NCBI GenBank assembly: GCA_035645555.1
Contig: DASQMI010000021.1
Coordinates: 1-11,057 of the forward strand
From: Lysobacter_F sp035645555
Lineage (GTDB): Bacteria; Pseudomonadota; Gammaproteobacteria; Xanthomonadales; Xanthomonadaceae
DNA length: 11,057 bases
Direction: 5' to 3'
Shown here: piece after piece, positions 1 through 5,882 of the stretch
Position numbering within the stretch: the first letter of the stretch is position 1
Layout: each line of letters starts with the position of its first letter
Notes under the pieces: generated by a model
The model's database searches: none
Told to the model about the DNA's origin: nothing
Seen by the model: only the letters and a program-made list of their open reading frames with translations
Translations under genes and position numbers: made by a program

Positions 1-759
1 GGCGAGACGGTCGTACGCGAGCCGCATCCCACCCGCGACTACACCGAGCGCATGCTCGCCGCGTTCGGTTGGCCGGTCGAGTTCGCGCCCGGCCATGCGC
101 GACTGTCGGGCGGGCACCGCTTGCGCGCGACCGACGTCGACGTGCCCAGCGACTTCTCCTCCGCGGCATTCTTCCTGGTGGCGGCCAGCATCGTTCCCGG
201 TTCCGAGCTGACCCTCGAAGCGGTCGGCATGAACCCGCGCCGCACCGGGCTCGTGGACGTGCTGCGCCGGATGGGGGCGGACATCCGCAGCGAGAATCCG
301 CGCGAGCAGGGCGGCGAGCCGGTCGCGGACCTCGTCGTTCGCCACGCGCCGCTGCGCGGCATCGAGGTGCCGGTCGAGTGTGTGCCGGACATGATCGACG
401 AGTTCCCGGCGCTGTTCGTCGCCGCGGCCTGCGCCGAGGGCGCTACGGTGGTGCGCGGCGCCGCCGAGTTGCGGGTGAAGGAGTCCGACCGCATTGCCGT
501 GATGGCGCAGGGCCTGCGCGCGCTCGGCATCGCCGTGGAGGAGACGTCGGATGGCGCGACGATCCATGGCGGCACGTTGCAGGCGGGCGCGGTGGACAGC
601 CATGGCGACCATCGCGCCGCGATGAGCTTTGCGGTCGCCGCGCAGCGCGCCACGGGGCCCGTGCGCATCGAGGACGTCGCCAACGTGGCGACCTCGTTCC
701 CCGGCTTCGATGCACACGCGCGCCAGGTGGGCTTGGGCCTCGACCTTCGCGGCGCGTAG
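1..759 (+). CDS. aroA: 3-phosphoshikimate 1-carboxyvinyltransferase (EPSP synthase), 3' part
   Basis: This cytoplasmic enzyme transfers the enolpyruvyl group of PEP to shikimate 3-phosphate, the sixth step of the shikimate pathway. The reading frame is open from the first base, so the gene enters from the left; 252 residues are present and roughly 180 N-terminal residues of a usual 430-440 are missing. Family motifs seen are EPHPTRDYTERML at the start, DFSSAAFFLVAA, the acidic DMIDEFPALFVAAA segment, LRVKESDR (K-E pair of the PEP/inhibitor site) and SHGDHRAAMSFAVAA (the GDHR element). The end, VATSFPGF plus about 15 residues, is the normal C-terminus. The TAG stop lies in a REP element that begins at 756. 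The next gene is convergent, so aroA is probably last in its transcript. The ATG at 52 is internal and is not the start. Confidence 0.96.
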   Translation, partial: GETVVREPHPTRDYTERMLAAFGWPVEFAPGHARLSGGHRLRATDVDVPSDFSSAAFFLVAASIVPGSELTLEAVGMNPRRTGLVDVLRRMGADIRSENPREQGGEPVADLVVRHAPLRGIEVPVECVPDMIDEFPALFVAAACAEGATVVRGAAELRVKESDRIAVMAQGLRALGIAVEETSDGATIHGGTLQAGAVDSHGDHRAAMSFAVAAQRATGPVRIEDVANVATSFPGFDAHARQVGLGLDLRGA

Positions 760-779
760 GAGCGGCTTCAGCCGCGACC
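756..779 (+). repeat. GTAG-headed REP element overlapping the aroA stop
   Basis: GTAG (756-759) is followed by GAGCGGCTTCAGCCGCGACC, which folds as GCGGC (762-766) / GCCGC (771-775) around a TTCA loop. A GTAG tetranucleotide 5' of a short imperfect GC palindrome is the known architecture of REP sequences in Stenotrophomonas and relatives, mobilised by RAYT transposases. The TAG of the head is the aroA stop codon. Only one copy is seen here, with no RAYT gene in the window, so membership of a multicopy family is inferred from form. Confidence 0.65.
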
Positions 780-795
780 GGCCGCGATCGCGGCC
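780..795. repeat. 16-bp perfect palindrome between convergent genes
   Basis: GGCCGCGATCGCGGCC is a perfect 16-bp palindrome directly after the REP, in the 87-base gap between the convergent aroA and tonB-like genes. As RNA it could form a hairpin on either strand. No T-tract follows on either side, so it is not a classical intrinsic terminator. It may be the second half of a composite REP. Confidence 0.45.
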
Positions 796-846
796 ACGGG
801 GTGCGGCTGCTAGCGCAGTGCTTGCGTCCCTGCGAGTGCGCGCAGG

Positions 847-1473
847 TCAGCGGTCGGCGCGGAACTCGATCGGCACCTGCACGGTATCCGCGACCGGTTC
901 GCCGTTGGCGGTCGCCGGCGTGAACCGCCAGCGGCGCACGGCATCGACCGCCGCGCGGTCGAGCAAGCGCGAGCCGCTGCCGTTCGCCACCGCAACCTCG
1001 GTCGGCACGCCGTCGGCACCCACCGCGACGCGCAACAGCACCGTGCCGCTCTCGCCGCGCCGCAGCGCCTGCGCCGGGTAACGCGGCGGCGGCGAGGCGC
1101 TGGCGATCGGCCGGGGCGGTGCGGTGACGCGCGCAACGCCGGCGCCGGGTGCCTCGCTTCCCGGACGGGGCGCCGCCCGCGGGCGATCGGCGGGGCGCGT
1201 CCGCGAACGCGGCGCGGCGGCCGGCGGGCTGTCCATGCCGCTGCCGCTGCCGCCCTCAGCGGCTTCCGGCGCGGGCAGCGGCGCGTAGTCCGGCGTGCTG
1301 GCCACCGGCGGAACCTCGCCGCGGAAGAAGCGGTGCTGCTGCTCGCGCGCCACCCAGAAGAACAAACCGAGACCGAACGCCGCCGCCGCCAGCACCCACC
1401 ATAGGGCGTTGCGGCCCGGGCGCCAGGACGAGCCTTGCAGGGGCGGGCGCGAGGGCGCGGGGGAGGTGGACAT
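847..1473 (-). CDS. TonB-family energy transducer (TonB C-terminal domain protein)
   Basis: A 208-residue inner-membrane protein of TonB form. Residues 1-22 are short, basic and cytoplasmic; residues 23-41 (ALWWVLAAAAFGLGLFFWV) are a single membrane anchor; residues 55-120 are a Pro/Ala/Arg-rich periplasmic spanner; residues 129-205 are the TonB C-terminal fold, with PPRYPAQALRRGESGTVLLR, VGADGVPTEV, LDRAAVDAVRRWRFTPA and VPIEF. TonB proteins pass energy from the proton motive force to outer-membrane receptors, and the YPA-A---G-V-L motif is the family signature. No exbB or exbD lies beside it, and xanthomonads carry several such transducers, so the specific receptor cannot be named. The ATG at 1473 is the only one before the anchor and has GAGG five bases upstream. 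An in-frame opening extends far upstream but runs antisense to serS and is not coding. Confidence 0.85.
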   Translation of the reverse strand: MSTSPAPSRPPLQGSSWRPGRNALWWVLAAAAFGLGLFFWVAREQQHRFFRGEVPPVASTPDYAPLPAPEAAEGGSGSGMDSPPAAAPRSRTRPADRPRAAPRPGSEAPGAGVARVTAPPRPIASASPPPRYPAQALRRGESGTVLLRVAVGADGVPTEVAVANGSGSRLLDRAAVDAVRRWRFTPATANGEPVADTVQVPIEFRADR

Positions 1474-1504
1474 GGTCGCCTCGAGGGTTCGGAATCGCGT
1501 GCTG

Positions 1505-1514
1505 GCATTGTCGC
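1505..1514 (-). promoter_or_regulatory. candidate -10 region of the tonB-like gene
   Basis: On the minus strand this reads GCGACAATGC, with GACAAT (1507-1512) as a 4/6 match to TATAAT. It would place transcription start near 1500 and give a leader of about 27 bases. The same ten bases stand just upstream of the tRNA-Ser at 4160-4169. No convincing -35 element is visible. Confidence 0.35.
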
Positions 1515-1574
1515 CCCGGAGCGGCTGAAAAGCGCGCGAACGCGCCCGTGGTCGCCTGCCTGCGGACGAAGCCG

Positions 1575-1580
1575 CATAAT
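1575..1580 (+). promoter_or_regulatory. candidate -10 of serS
   Basis: CATAAT is a 5/6 match to TATAAT, 29 bases before the serS ATG. It would start transcription near 1587 and give a leader of only about 23 bases. No good -35 hexamer is seen 16-18 bases upstream, so the call is weak. Confidence 0.35.
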
Positions 1581-1609
1581 CGCGCGTTCGTTCCCGACCT
1601 TGCGCCTTC

Positions 1610-2887
1610 ATGCTCGATCCCGTCCTCCTGCGCCAGCAGCCCGCCGACCTCGCCGCGCGCCTCAAGGCGACCCGGGGTTTCGACCTCGACGCCGCCGCGC
1701 TCGAACGGCTGGAAGCCGAGCGCAAGCAGATCCAGACCCGCACGCAGGAGCTGCAGAACCTGCGCAACACGCGCAGCAAGGCGATCGGCCAGGCCAAGGC
1801 CAAGGGCGAGGACGTGTCCGCGCTGATGGCCGAAGTCGCCGGGATCGGCGACGAGCTGAAGGCGAGCGAGGCGCGGCTGGAGGCGATCCGCACGGAGCTC
1901 GACGCCATCGCGCTGGCGATTCCCAACCTGCCGCACGAATCCGTTCCGCACGGTCGCGACGAGGGCGACAACGTCGAGCAGCACCGCTGGGGCACGCCGC
2001 GCACGTTCGACTTCGCGGTGAGGGACCACGTCGAACTCGGCGCCCCGCACGGCTGGCTCGATGGCGACGGCGCGGCAAAGCTGTCCGGCGCGCGCTTCAC
2101 CGTGATGCGCGGTCCGATCGCGCGACTGCATCGCGCGCTGGCGCAGTTCATGCTCGACCTGCACACCGGCGAGCACGGCTACCTCGAGACCAACGTGCCG
2201 CTGATCGTCAACGCCGACAGCATGCGCGGCACCGGCCAGCTGCCGAAGTTCGAGGACGATCTGTTCGCGACGCAGGTGGGCGAGTCGACGCGGTACCTGA
2301 TTCCGACCTCGGAAGTGCCGCTGACCAACCTCGTGCGCGACGAGATCGTCGAGGACGCGCGACTGCCGATCCGCATGACCGCGCATTCGATGTGCTTCCG
2401 CGCCGAAGCCGGAAGTCATGGTCGCGATACCCGCGGCATGATCCGCCAGCACCAGTTCGAGAAGGTCGAGCTGGTGAGCATCGCGCGCCCGGAGGAAAGC
2501 TACGCCGAGCACGAGCGCATGACCCGCTGCGCCGAGGTCGTGCTGGAGCGGCTGGGGCTGCCGTACCGCCGCGTGCTGCTGTGCACCGGCGACATGGGCT
2601 TCGCCGCGGCCAAGACCTACGACCTGGAGGTCTGGCTGCCCTCGCAGAACACCTACCGGGAAATTTCCTCGTGCTCTAACTGCGAGGCGTTCCAGGCACG
2701 GCGGATGCAGGCGCGCTGGCGCAATCCGGCGACCGGCAAGCCGGAGCTTCTGCACACCCTGAACGGTTCGGGCGTCGCGGTCGGCCGCGCGCTGATCGCG
2801 GTGATGGAGAACTACCAGAACGCCGACGGCTCGATCACCGTGCCGGACGCGTTGCGTCCGTATATGGGCGTCGAAGCCATCCGCTGA
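1610..2887 (+). CDS. serS: serine--tRNA ligase
   Basis: A class II aminoacyl-tRNA synthetase that charges tRNA-Ser (and tRNA-Sec where present) in the cytoplasm; 425 residues is the usual length. Residues 1-105 form the N-terminal domain with the long antiparallel coiled-coil arm (about 28-100, rich in Lys/Glu/Arg/Ala) that grips the long variable arm of tRNA-Ser. Catalytic core signatures are ETNVPLIVN (motif 1 region, about 193), the serine-binding TSE at 233-235, motif 2 from 262 (CFRAEAGSHGRDTRG then HQFEKVE), and motif 3, LNGSGVAVGRALIAVMENYQ, from 384 with Arg393. No Shine-Dalgarno-like sequence precedes the ATG at 1610 (the bases before it are CTTGCGCCTTC), yet homology begins at MLDPVLLRQQ, so the start is secure. 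It is divergent from the tonB-like gene across 136 bases and appears monocistronic. A tRNA-Ser gene lies 1.3 kb downstream. Confidence 0.98.
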   Translation: MLDPVLLRQQPADLAARLKATRGFDLDAAALERLEAERKQIQTRTQELQNLRNTRSKAIGQAKAKGEDVSALMAEVAGIGDELKASEARLEAIRTELDAIALAIPNLPHESVPHGRDEGDNVEQHRWGTPRTFDFAVRDHVELGAPHGWLDGDGAAKLSGARFTVMRGPIARLHRALAQFMLDLHTGEHGYLETNVPLIVNADSMRGTGQLPKFEDDLFATQVGESTRYLIPTSEVPLTNLVRDEIVEDARLPIRMTAHSMCFRAEAGSHGRDTRGMIRQHQFEKVELVSIARPEESYAEHERMTRCAEVVLERLGLPYRRVLLCTGDMGFAAAKTYDLEVWLPSQNTYREISSCSNCEAFQARRMQARWRNPATGKPELLHTLNGSGVAVGRALIAVMENYQNADGSITVPDALRPYMGVEAIR

Positions 2888-2898
2888 GCCATAAGAAA

Positions 2899-2922
2899 CG
2901 GGCCTGCCCGAAGGCAGGCCCG
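2899..2922. terminator. strong hairpin 3' of serS
   Basis: CGGGCCTGCC (2899-2908) pairs perfectly with GGCAGGCCCG (2913-2922) around a CGAA loop, 11 bases past the serS stop. On the plus strand the stem is followed by CAAGACGC, with no U-tract. On the minus strand the loop is TTCG and the stem is followed by TTTCTTAT, a proper intrinsic-terminator tail. It probably ends or protects serS mRNA and also terminates anything coming leftward. Confidence 0.7.
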
Positions 2923-3082
2923 CAAGACGCTGGGCTGAGAGAGAGGGGAGCGGGCTCCGCCCGGCGGGACTACCGTTTGGACCGAGTGCGGGCGCGACGG
3001 GCTTGGGGGAGCGTCGGCCGGCGGGCTGTCCCTAGGTCCGGGGGAGGCGGCCGCCGTTTGGGGGCGGGCGGGCCGGTCTCGC

Positions 3083-3102
3083 CATGTCCTGAGCGCGACA
3101 TG
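3083..3102. promoter_or_regulatory. inverted repeat upstream of the LysR-type gene (candidate operator)
   Basis: CATGTC (3083-3088) and GACATG (3097-3102) form a perfect 6-bp inverted repeat with an 8-base spacer, ending 7 bases before the candidate -35. Its centre is about 53 bases upstream of the predicted start of transcription, close to where LysR-type activators and autoregulators commonly bind. Binding by the adjacent regulator is inferred from position only. Confidence 0.4.
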
Positions 3103-3109
3103 CTGGTCG

Positions 3110-3139
3110 TTGTCACGGTGCGGGTAAAGGTGGCCTAAT
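3110..3139 (+). promoter_or_regulatory. candidate sigma-70 promoter of the LysR-type gene
   Basis: TTGTCA (3110-3115, 5/6 to TTGACA), an 18-base spacer, and CCTAAT (3134-3139, 4/6 to TATAAT). The predicted start near 3146 gives a 26-base leader containing GGAAGG at 3161-3166 as ribosome binding site. GTCACG occurs twice (3112-3117 and 3140-3145), at the -35 and just after the -10. Confidence 0.5.
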
Positions 3140-3150
3140 GTCACGAACCG

Positions 3151-3164
3151 TTCCGAATATGGAA
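3151..3164. promoter_or_regulatory. TTCC-N6-GGAA dyad over the ribosome binding site
   Basis: TTCC (3151-3154) and GGAA (3161-3164) flank GAATAT. T3151/A3163 and T3152/A3164 each satisfy the T-N11-A rule of LysR boxes, and the right half-site is also the Shine-Dalgarno region. It could be a second operator or a small RNA hairpin; neither is shown. Confidence 0.3.
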
Positions 3165-3171
3165 GGCCGCC

Positions 3172-4152
3172 ATGCATGACCTCAACGACCTCTATTACTT
3201 CGCCATGGTGGTCGAGCACTCCGGGTTCGCGGCGGCGGAGCGCGCGCTGGGGATTCCGAAGTCGCGCCTGAGCCGCCGCATCAGCCAGCTGGAGAACGAC
3301 CTGGGCGTGCGCCTCCTGCAGCGCTCGACGCGCCGCTTCGCGGTCACCGAGGTGGGCATGAGCGTGTACCGCCATGCGCAGTCGATGCTCACCGAGGCGC
3401 AGGCGGCGCGCGAGGTGGTGGATCGCCTGAGCGCGGAGCCGCGCGGGGTGATCCGCGTCAGCGTGCCGGTTGGCCTGGCGCAGCAGATGATGCCGAAGCT
3501 GCTGCCGGAGTTCCTCGCGCGCTATCCGAAGGTGCGCGTGCAACTGCTGGTGAGCAACCGGCGGGTCGACATCATCAACGAAGGCATCGACGTCGCACTG
3601 CGCGTGCGCACGCGCCTGGACGACGACGGCAGCCTGGTGATGCGCAGCTTCGGGCAGATCCGCGAGCTGCTGGTCGCAAGCCCCAACTACCTCAAGCGCA
3701 TGGGGCGGCCGCAGAAGCCGGAAGACCTCACCGAGCACACAACGCTCAGCTTCAGCGAGGACGACGTGCGCCAGCGCTGGGAGCTGCATGCCCGCGACGG
3801 CGAGGTGCGCCGCATCGAGCTGACGCCGCGGGTGATGGGCTTCGACTTCCCGATGATGATGGCGCTCGCCCAGCAGGGCGTGGGCATCACGCTGTTGCCG
3901 GAATCGATCTGCGCGGACGCGGTGCGGCGCGGCGACCTCGAAGTGGTGCTGCCGGAGTGGAGCTTGCCGCAGGGCATCTTCCATGCGGTGTTCGCCTCGC
4001 GCCGCGGCCTGCTGCCGGCGGTGCGCGTGTTCATCGATTACATGGCCGAGAAGGCGCCGAGCTACGTCGAGCTGTCGCGGTTGCAGTGCAGCGAGATCCA
4101 CGGCCGGCCGTGCGAGGACGAAATGCCCAAGGTGGCCGTGGGCGCCAGCTGA
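3172..4152 (+). CDS. LysR-type transcriptional regulator
   Basis: A 326-residue DNA-binding regulator. Residues 5-64 are the winged helix-turn-helix (DLNDLYYFAMVVEHSGFAAA, then RALGIPKSRLSRRISQLEN, LGVRLLQRSTRRFAVTEVG). Residues 65-90 are the linker helix. Residues 91-295 are the periplasmic-binding-protein-like effector domain, with VSVPVGLAQQMMPKLLPEFL, RVDIINEGIDVALRV and QGVGITLLPESI. The N-terminus (IPKSRLSRRI) belongs to the large subgroup of proteobacterial LysR proteins often found next to genes for quinone or redox enzymes, but no such target gene is adjacent here. The ligand and regulon are unknown. A 30-residue tail after 295 with two cysteines (306 and 314) extends past the usual end. 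The start is supported by GGAAGG five bases upstream. The tRNA-Ser begins 24 bases after the stop. Confidence 0.93.
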   Translation: MHDLNDLYYFAMVVEHSGFAAAERALGIPKSRLSRRISQLENDLGVRLLQRSTRRFAVTEVGMSVYRHAQSMLTEAQAAREVVDRLSAEPRGVIRVSVPVGLAQQMMPKLLPEFLARYPKVRVQLLVSNRRVDIINEGIDVALRVRTRLDDDGSLVMRSFGQIRELLVASPNYLKRMGRPQKPEDLTEHTTLSFSEDDVRQRWELHARDGEVRRIELTPRVMGFDFPMMMALAQQGVGITLLPESICADAVRRGDLEVVLPEWSLPQGIFHAVFASRRGLLPAVRVFIDYMAEKAPSYVELSRLQCSEIHGRPCEDEMPKVAVGAS

Positions 4153-4159
4153 GTCGCAT

Positions 4160-4169
4160 GCGACAATGC
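4160..4169 (+). promoter_or_regulatory. candidate -10 of the tRNA-Ser gene
   Basis: GCGACAATGC contains GACAAT (4162-4167), ending 9 bases before the tRNA, in the gap after the LysR-type stop. The identical decamer lies upstream of the tonB-like gene on the opposite strand. The matching -35 would fall inside the LysR gene and is not recognisable. Confidence 0.35.
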
Positions 4170-4176
4170 GGCCGCC

Positions 4177-4305
<129 letters not shown>

Positions 4306-4343
4306 GGGAGAAAGGGCGGGTGGACGAAGCCACTGGGTTCGAC

Positions 4344-4420
4344 AAACGGGCAGGACAGCCCGTTTGGACGACCGTAGGTCGCCCGCGCGAAGCGCGGGTG
4401 CGCGCCAAGGAAGGCGCGCA
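4344..4420. repeat. three consecutive hairpins within repeat unit 1
   Basis: AAACGGGC/GCCCGTTT (4344-4351, 4358-4365), CCCGCGC/GCGCGGG with loop GAA (4382-4388, 4392-4398), and TGCGCGCC/GGCGCGCA (4399-4406, 4413-4420) follow one another. Only the first has a counterpart in unit 2 (4514-4519/4527-4532). Three stems in 77 bases suggest a structured RNA segment or a REP/BIME-like composite. There is no coding potential. Confidence 0.55.
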
Positions 4421-4428
4421 TCCATCCA

Positions 4429-4536
4429 ACCCTCTCCGCCAGATCGCGAAAGGCCCCTCGTGGGCCTTTTTCATATCCGGAGATAGGCGCGGCTGAGGCG
4501 TCACCGGGTTCGACAGGCGGGTAGGGCGCCTGCTTT
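4429..4536 (+). repeat. tandem repeat unit 2 (degenerate copy)
   Basis: The unit begins with the 16-base copy of the tRNA 3' end (4429-4444). It then carries a diverged terminator, CCGGAGA for TGGGAGA, and CACCGGGTTCGAC (4502-4514) for CACTGGGTTCGAC. GGGTTCGAC starts 77 bases into this unit against 81 in unit 1, so the alignment is nearly colinear. Similarity fades after about 4536. The other parts of the tRNA are not copied. Confidence 0.65.
4449..4471 (+). terminator. second intrinsic terminator after tRNA-Ser
   Basis: AAAGGCCC (4449-4456) pairs with GGGCCTTT (4462-4469) around CTCGT and runs into a T5 tract. It is the unit 2 counterpart of the first terminator and would catch read-through. 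No gene lies between the two. Confidence 0.8.
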
Positions 4537-4895
4537 CGCTCTGGCCACGGGGATGCGAAGGCCCCTTGCGGGGGCTGCGTTCCGTGCGGATGCCCGGAAA
4601 CCGCGCCGGTTTCGTCACCGGCATGAAGGCAAGGGTTCCCGCAGAGTAGGATGCGCGCCGGTTTCACGCGACGTGCACTCGCAGTGCGTGGTTTACCGGT
4701 ACAGTCGCGCTGTTCGGTCCAGGCTCCCATGCACCGCATCGTCGACGCGACCTCCAGGCGGCAGACGCAGCCGGCAATCGCCGGCGGCTGCACCGCGTGT
4801 GGCCGCCGGCGTGGCGGGGGCCTTCCGCCCGTTCCGCACCGCACCACCGGCCGCAGGAGCCGAACGGGCGTGCCATCCCTGTCTGGAGAACCCGC
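4537..4895. other. non-coding stretch before the response regulator
   Basis: No convincing gene is seen. Visible structure: a weak GCCCC/GGGGC hairpin (4561-4575) that may be a third, decayed terminator copy; a perfect dyad GAAACC-N5-GGTTTC (4597-4613); GCGCCGGTTTC repeated exactly at 4603-4613 and 4655-4665; a GCACT/AGTGC hairpin (4675-4687); and a GCCGGC/GCCGGC hairpin (4770-4785). TACAGT (4700-4705) is a possible -10 without a good -35. The last bases hold the ribosome binding site GGAGA (4885-4889) of the next gene. Confidence 0.5.
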
Positions 4896-5255
4896 ATGAG
4901 CGAGGGGATCGTCGGCCGTACGCTGCTGGTCGTCGAAGACGAACCGCTGCTGGGCATGCTGCTGGAAGACGTGCTGACCGACGCCGGGGCGACCGTGCTC
5001 GGTCCGGCGCCCACGGTCGAGCGCGCGCTCGAGCTGCTGGACCGCGACCGGGTGGATGCGGTGATCCTCGACGTCAACCTGGGCGGGGTGCGCAGCGATG
5101 CGGTCGCCGCGCGCCTCGAAGAGATGGGGGTGCCGTTCGTCTACGCCACCGCCTATGGCGACAATGCGCTGGCGTTCGGCAACCAGGTGCCGGTGCTGCG
5201 CAAGCCCTACGACGTCGGCGACGTCATGTCCGCGCTCGGCCGCCTGCTGAGCTGA
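4896..5255 (+). CDS. single-domain response regulator (receiver only, FAT GUY-like)
   Basis: A 119-residue protein that is a CheY-like receiver and nothing else. The acidic pair is E14-D15 (LLVVEDEP), the phospho-acceptor is D59 (VILDVN), the conserved threonine is T85, and the conserved lysine is K103 in LRKPYD. The T85 region reads FVYATAYG. This resembles the FATGY signature of the FAT GUY receivers, single-domain regulators known mainly from alphaproteobacteria, where they relay phosphate from HWE/HisKA2-type kinases into the general stress response; the glycine is Ala here. There is no output domain and no histidine kinase nearby. ATG 4896 is chosen for GGAGA six bases upstream and because family homology begins there; an in-frame GTG at 4797 would add an unrelated 33-residue leader. 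The ECF sigma gene starts 45 bases downstream, so the two may be co-transcribed. Confidence 0.88.
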   Translation: MSEGIVGRTLLVVEDEPLLGMLLEDVLTDAGATVLGPAPTVERALELLDRDRVDAVILDVNLGGVRSDAVAARLEEMGVPFVYATAYGDNALAFGNQVPVLRKPYDVGDVMSALGRLLS

Positions 5256-5300
5256 TCCGGGCATTCAAACCTCCCATCGCGCGGCGGCATCCCATGAGGC

Positions 5301-5882
5301 ATGCTGACCGCCGTGCTTGAAACGCACCCCGACCCCACGCCCGCCGCCGAGCCGGACGAGCGCGCCCTGATCGCCTCCGCCGTGCGCGGCGAGGTCGCGG
5401 CGTTCGAGGCTCTGTACCGGCGTCATGTCGGACGGGTGTTCGGGGTGATCACCCGGCTGGTCGGGGGCGCCGGCGCGCGCGCCGAGGACCTGACCCAGGA
5501 AGCGTTCGTCCGCGCCTGGCAGGCGCTGCCGGCGTTCCGCTTCGAGTCCTCGTTCTCGACCTGGTTGCACCGGCTGGCAGTGAACACGGCGCTGATGGAA
5601 CTGCGCAGTCGCCGCAGCCGTCCGCGCGAGGACGACGAGGACGCGCTCGAGACGGTCGGCATCGCCGATTCCGCCGGCCAGCGCACCGCATTGCGGATGG
5701 ACCTGGAGCGGGCGGTGGCGACGCTGCCGCCGCGCGCCCGCGCGGTGCTGGTCCTGTACGACGTCGAAGGCTGGACCCACGAGGAGATCGCCGCGGAACT
5801 GGACATCGCGGTCGGCAGCTCGAAGGCCCAGTTGCACCGGGCGCGGCAACTGCTGCGCGCCCGCTTGGGAGAAACCGCATGA
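5301..5882 (+). CDS. ECF-type RNA polymerase sigma factor
   Basis: A 193-residue sigma-70 family factor with only regions 2 and 4, the ECF layout. Region 2 spans about 34-105 (AFEALYRRHVGRVFGVI, the core-binding AEDLTQEAFVRAWQALPAFR, then SFSTWLHRLAVNTAL for -10 recognition). A charged linker (RPREDDEDALE) leads to region 4 at about 133-188 (LERAVATLPPRARAVLVLYDVEG, then HEEIAAELDIAVGSSKAQLHRAR, the -35 helix-turn-helix). It would direct RNA polymerase to a small regulon, perhaps including its own operon. The start is uncertain: GAGG at 5296-5299 is one base from ATG 5301 but 13 from an in-frame GTG at 5313, and neither spacing is ideal; an in-frame stop at 5295 excludes anything earlier. The stop overlaps the next ATG as ATGA, implying translational coupling to its likely anti-sigma factor. 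Confidence 0.93.
   Translation: MLTAVLETHPDPTPAAEPDERALIASAVRGEVAAFEALYRRHVGRVFGVITRLVGGAGARAEDLTQEAFVRAWQALPAFRFESSFSTWLHRLAVNTALMELRSRRSRPREDDEDALETVGIADSAGQRTALRMDLERAVATLPPRARAVLVLYDVEGWTHEEIAAELDIAVGSSKAQLHRARQLLRARLGETA

Noticed and set aside
1474..2166. N-terminal extension of the tonB-like gene to 439 residues
   Set aside because: The added part is antisense to serS. The ATG at 1473 has a ribosome binding site and begins a typical TonB N-terminus.
1256..2755. 499-residue minus-strand open frame over serS
   Set aside because: Antisense shadow of serS. Every serS motif is in the plus frame, and the frame also runs into the real tonB-like gene out of register.
2812..4101. 429-residue minus-strand open frame
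   Set aside because: Antisense shadow of the LysR-type gene, whose plus-strand product is a full-length family member.
4596..4616. GGAAAC...GTC as an ECF-type promoter
   Set aside because: The gap between the two elements is 11-12 bases, too short for the 16-17 expected of ECF promoters; the bases are better described as a dyad.
4797..4895. GTG start that adds 33 residues to the receiver protein
   Set aside because: The extension is unlike any receiver N-terminus, while ATG 4896 has a well-placed GGAGA.
4651..4899. Possible 82-residue gene overlapping the receiver ATG as ATGA
   Set aside because: No recognisable domain, an Arg-rich composition, a lower share of GC-ending codons than neighbours, no clear ribosome binding site, and it spans dyads and hairpins. 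The overlap is likely chance.
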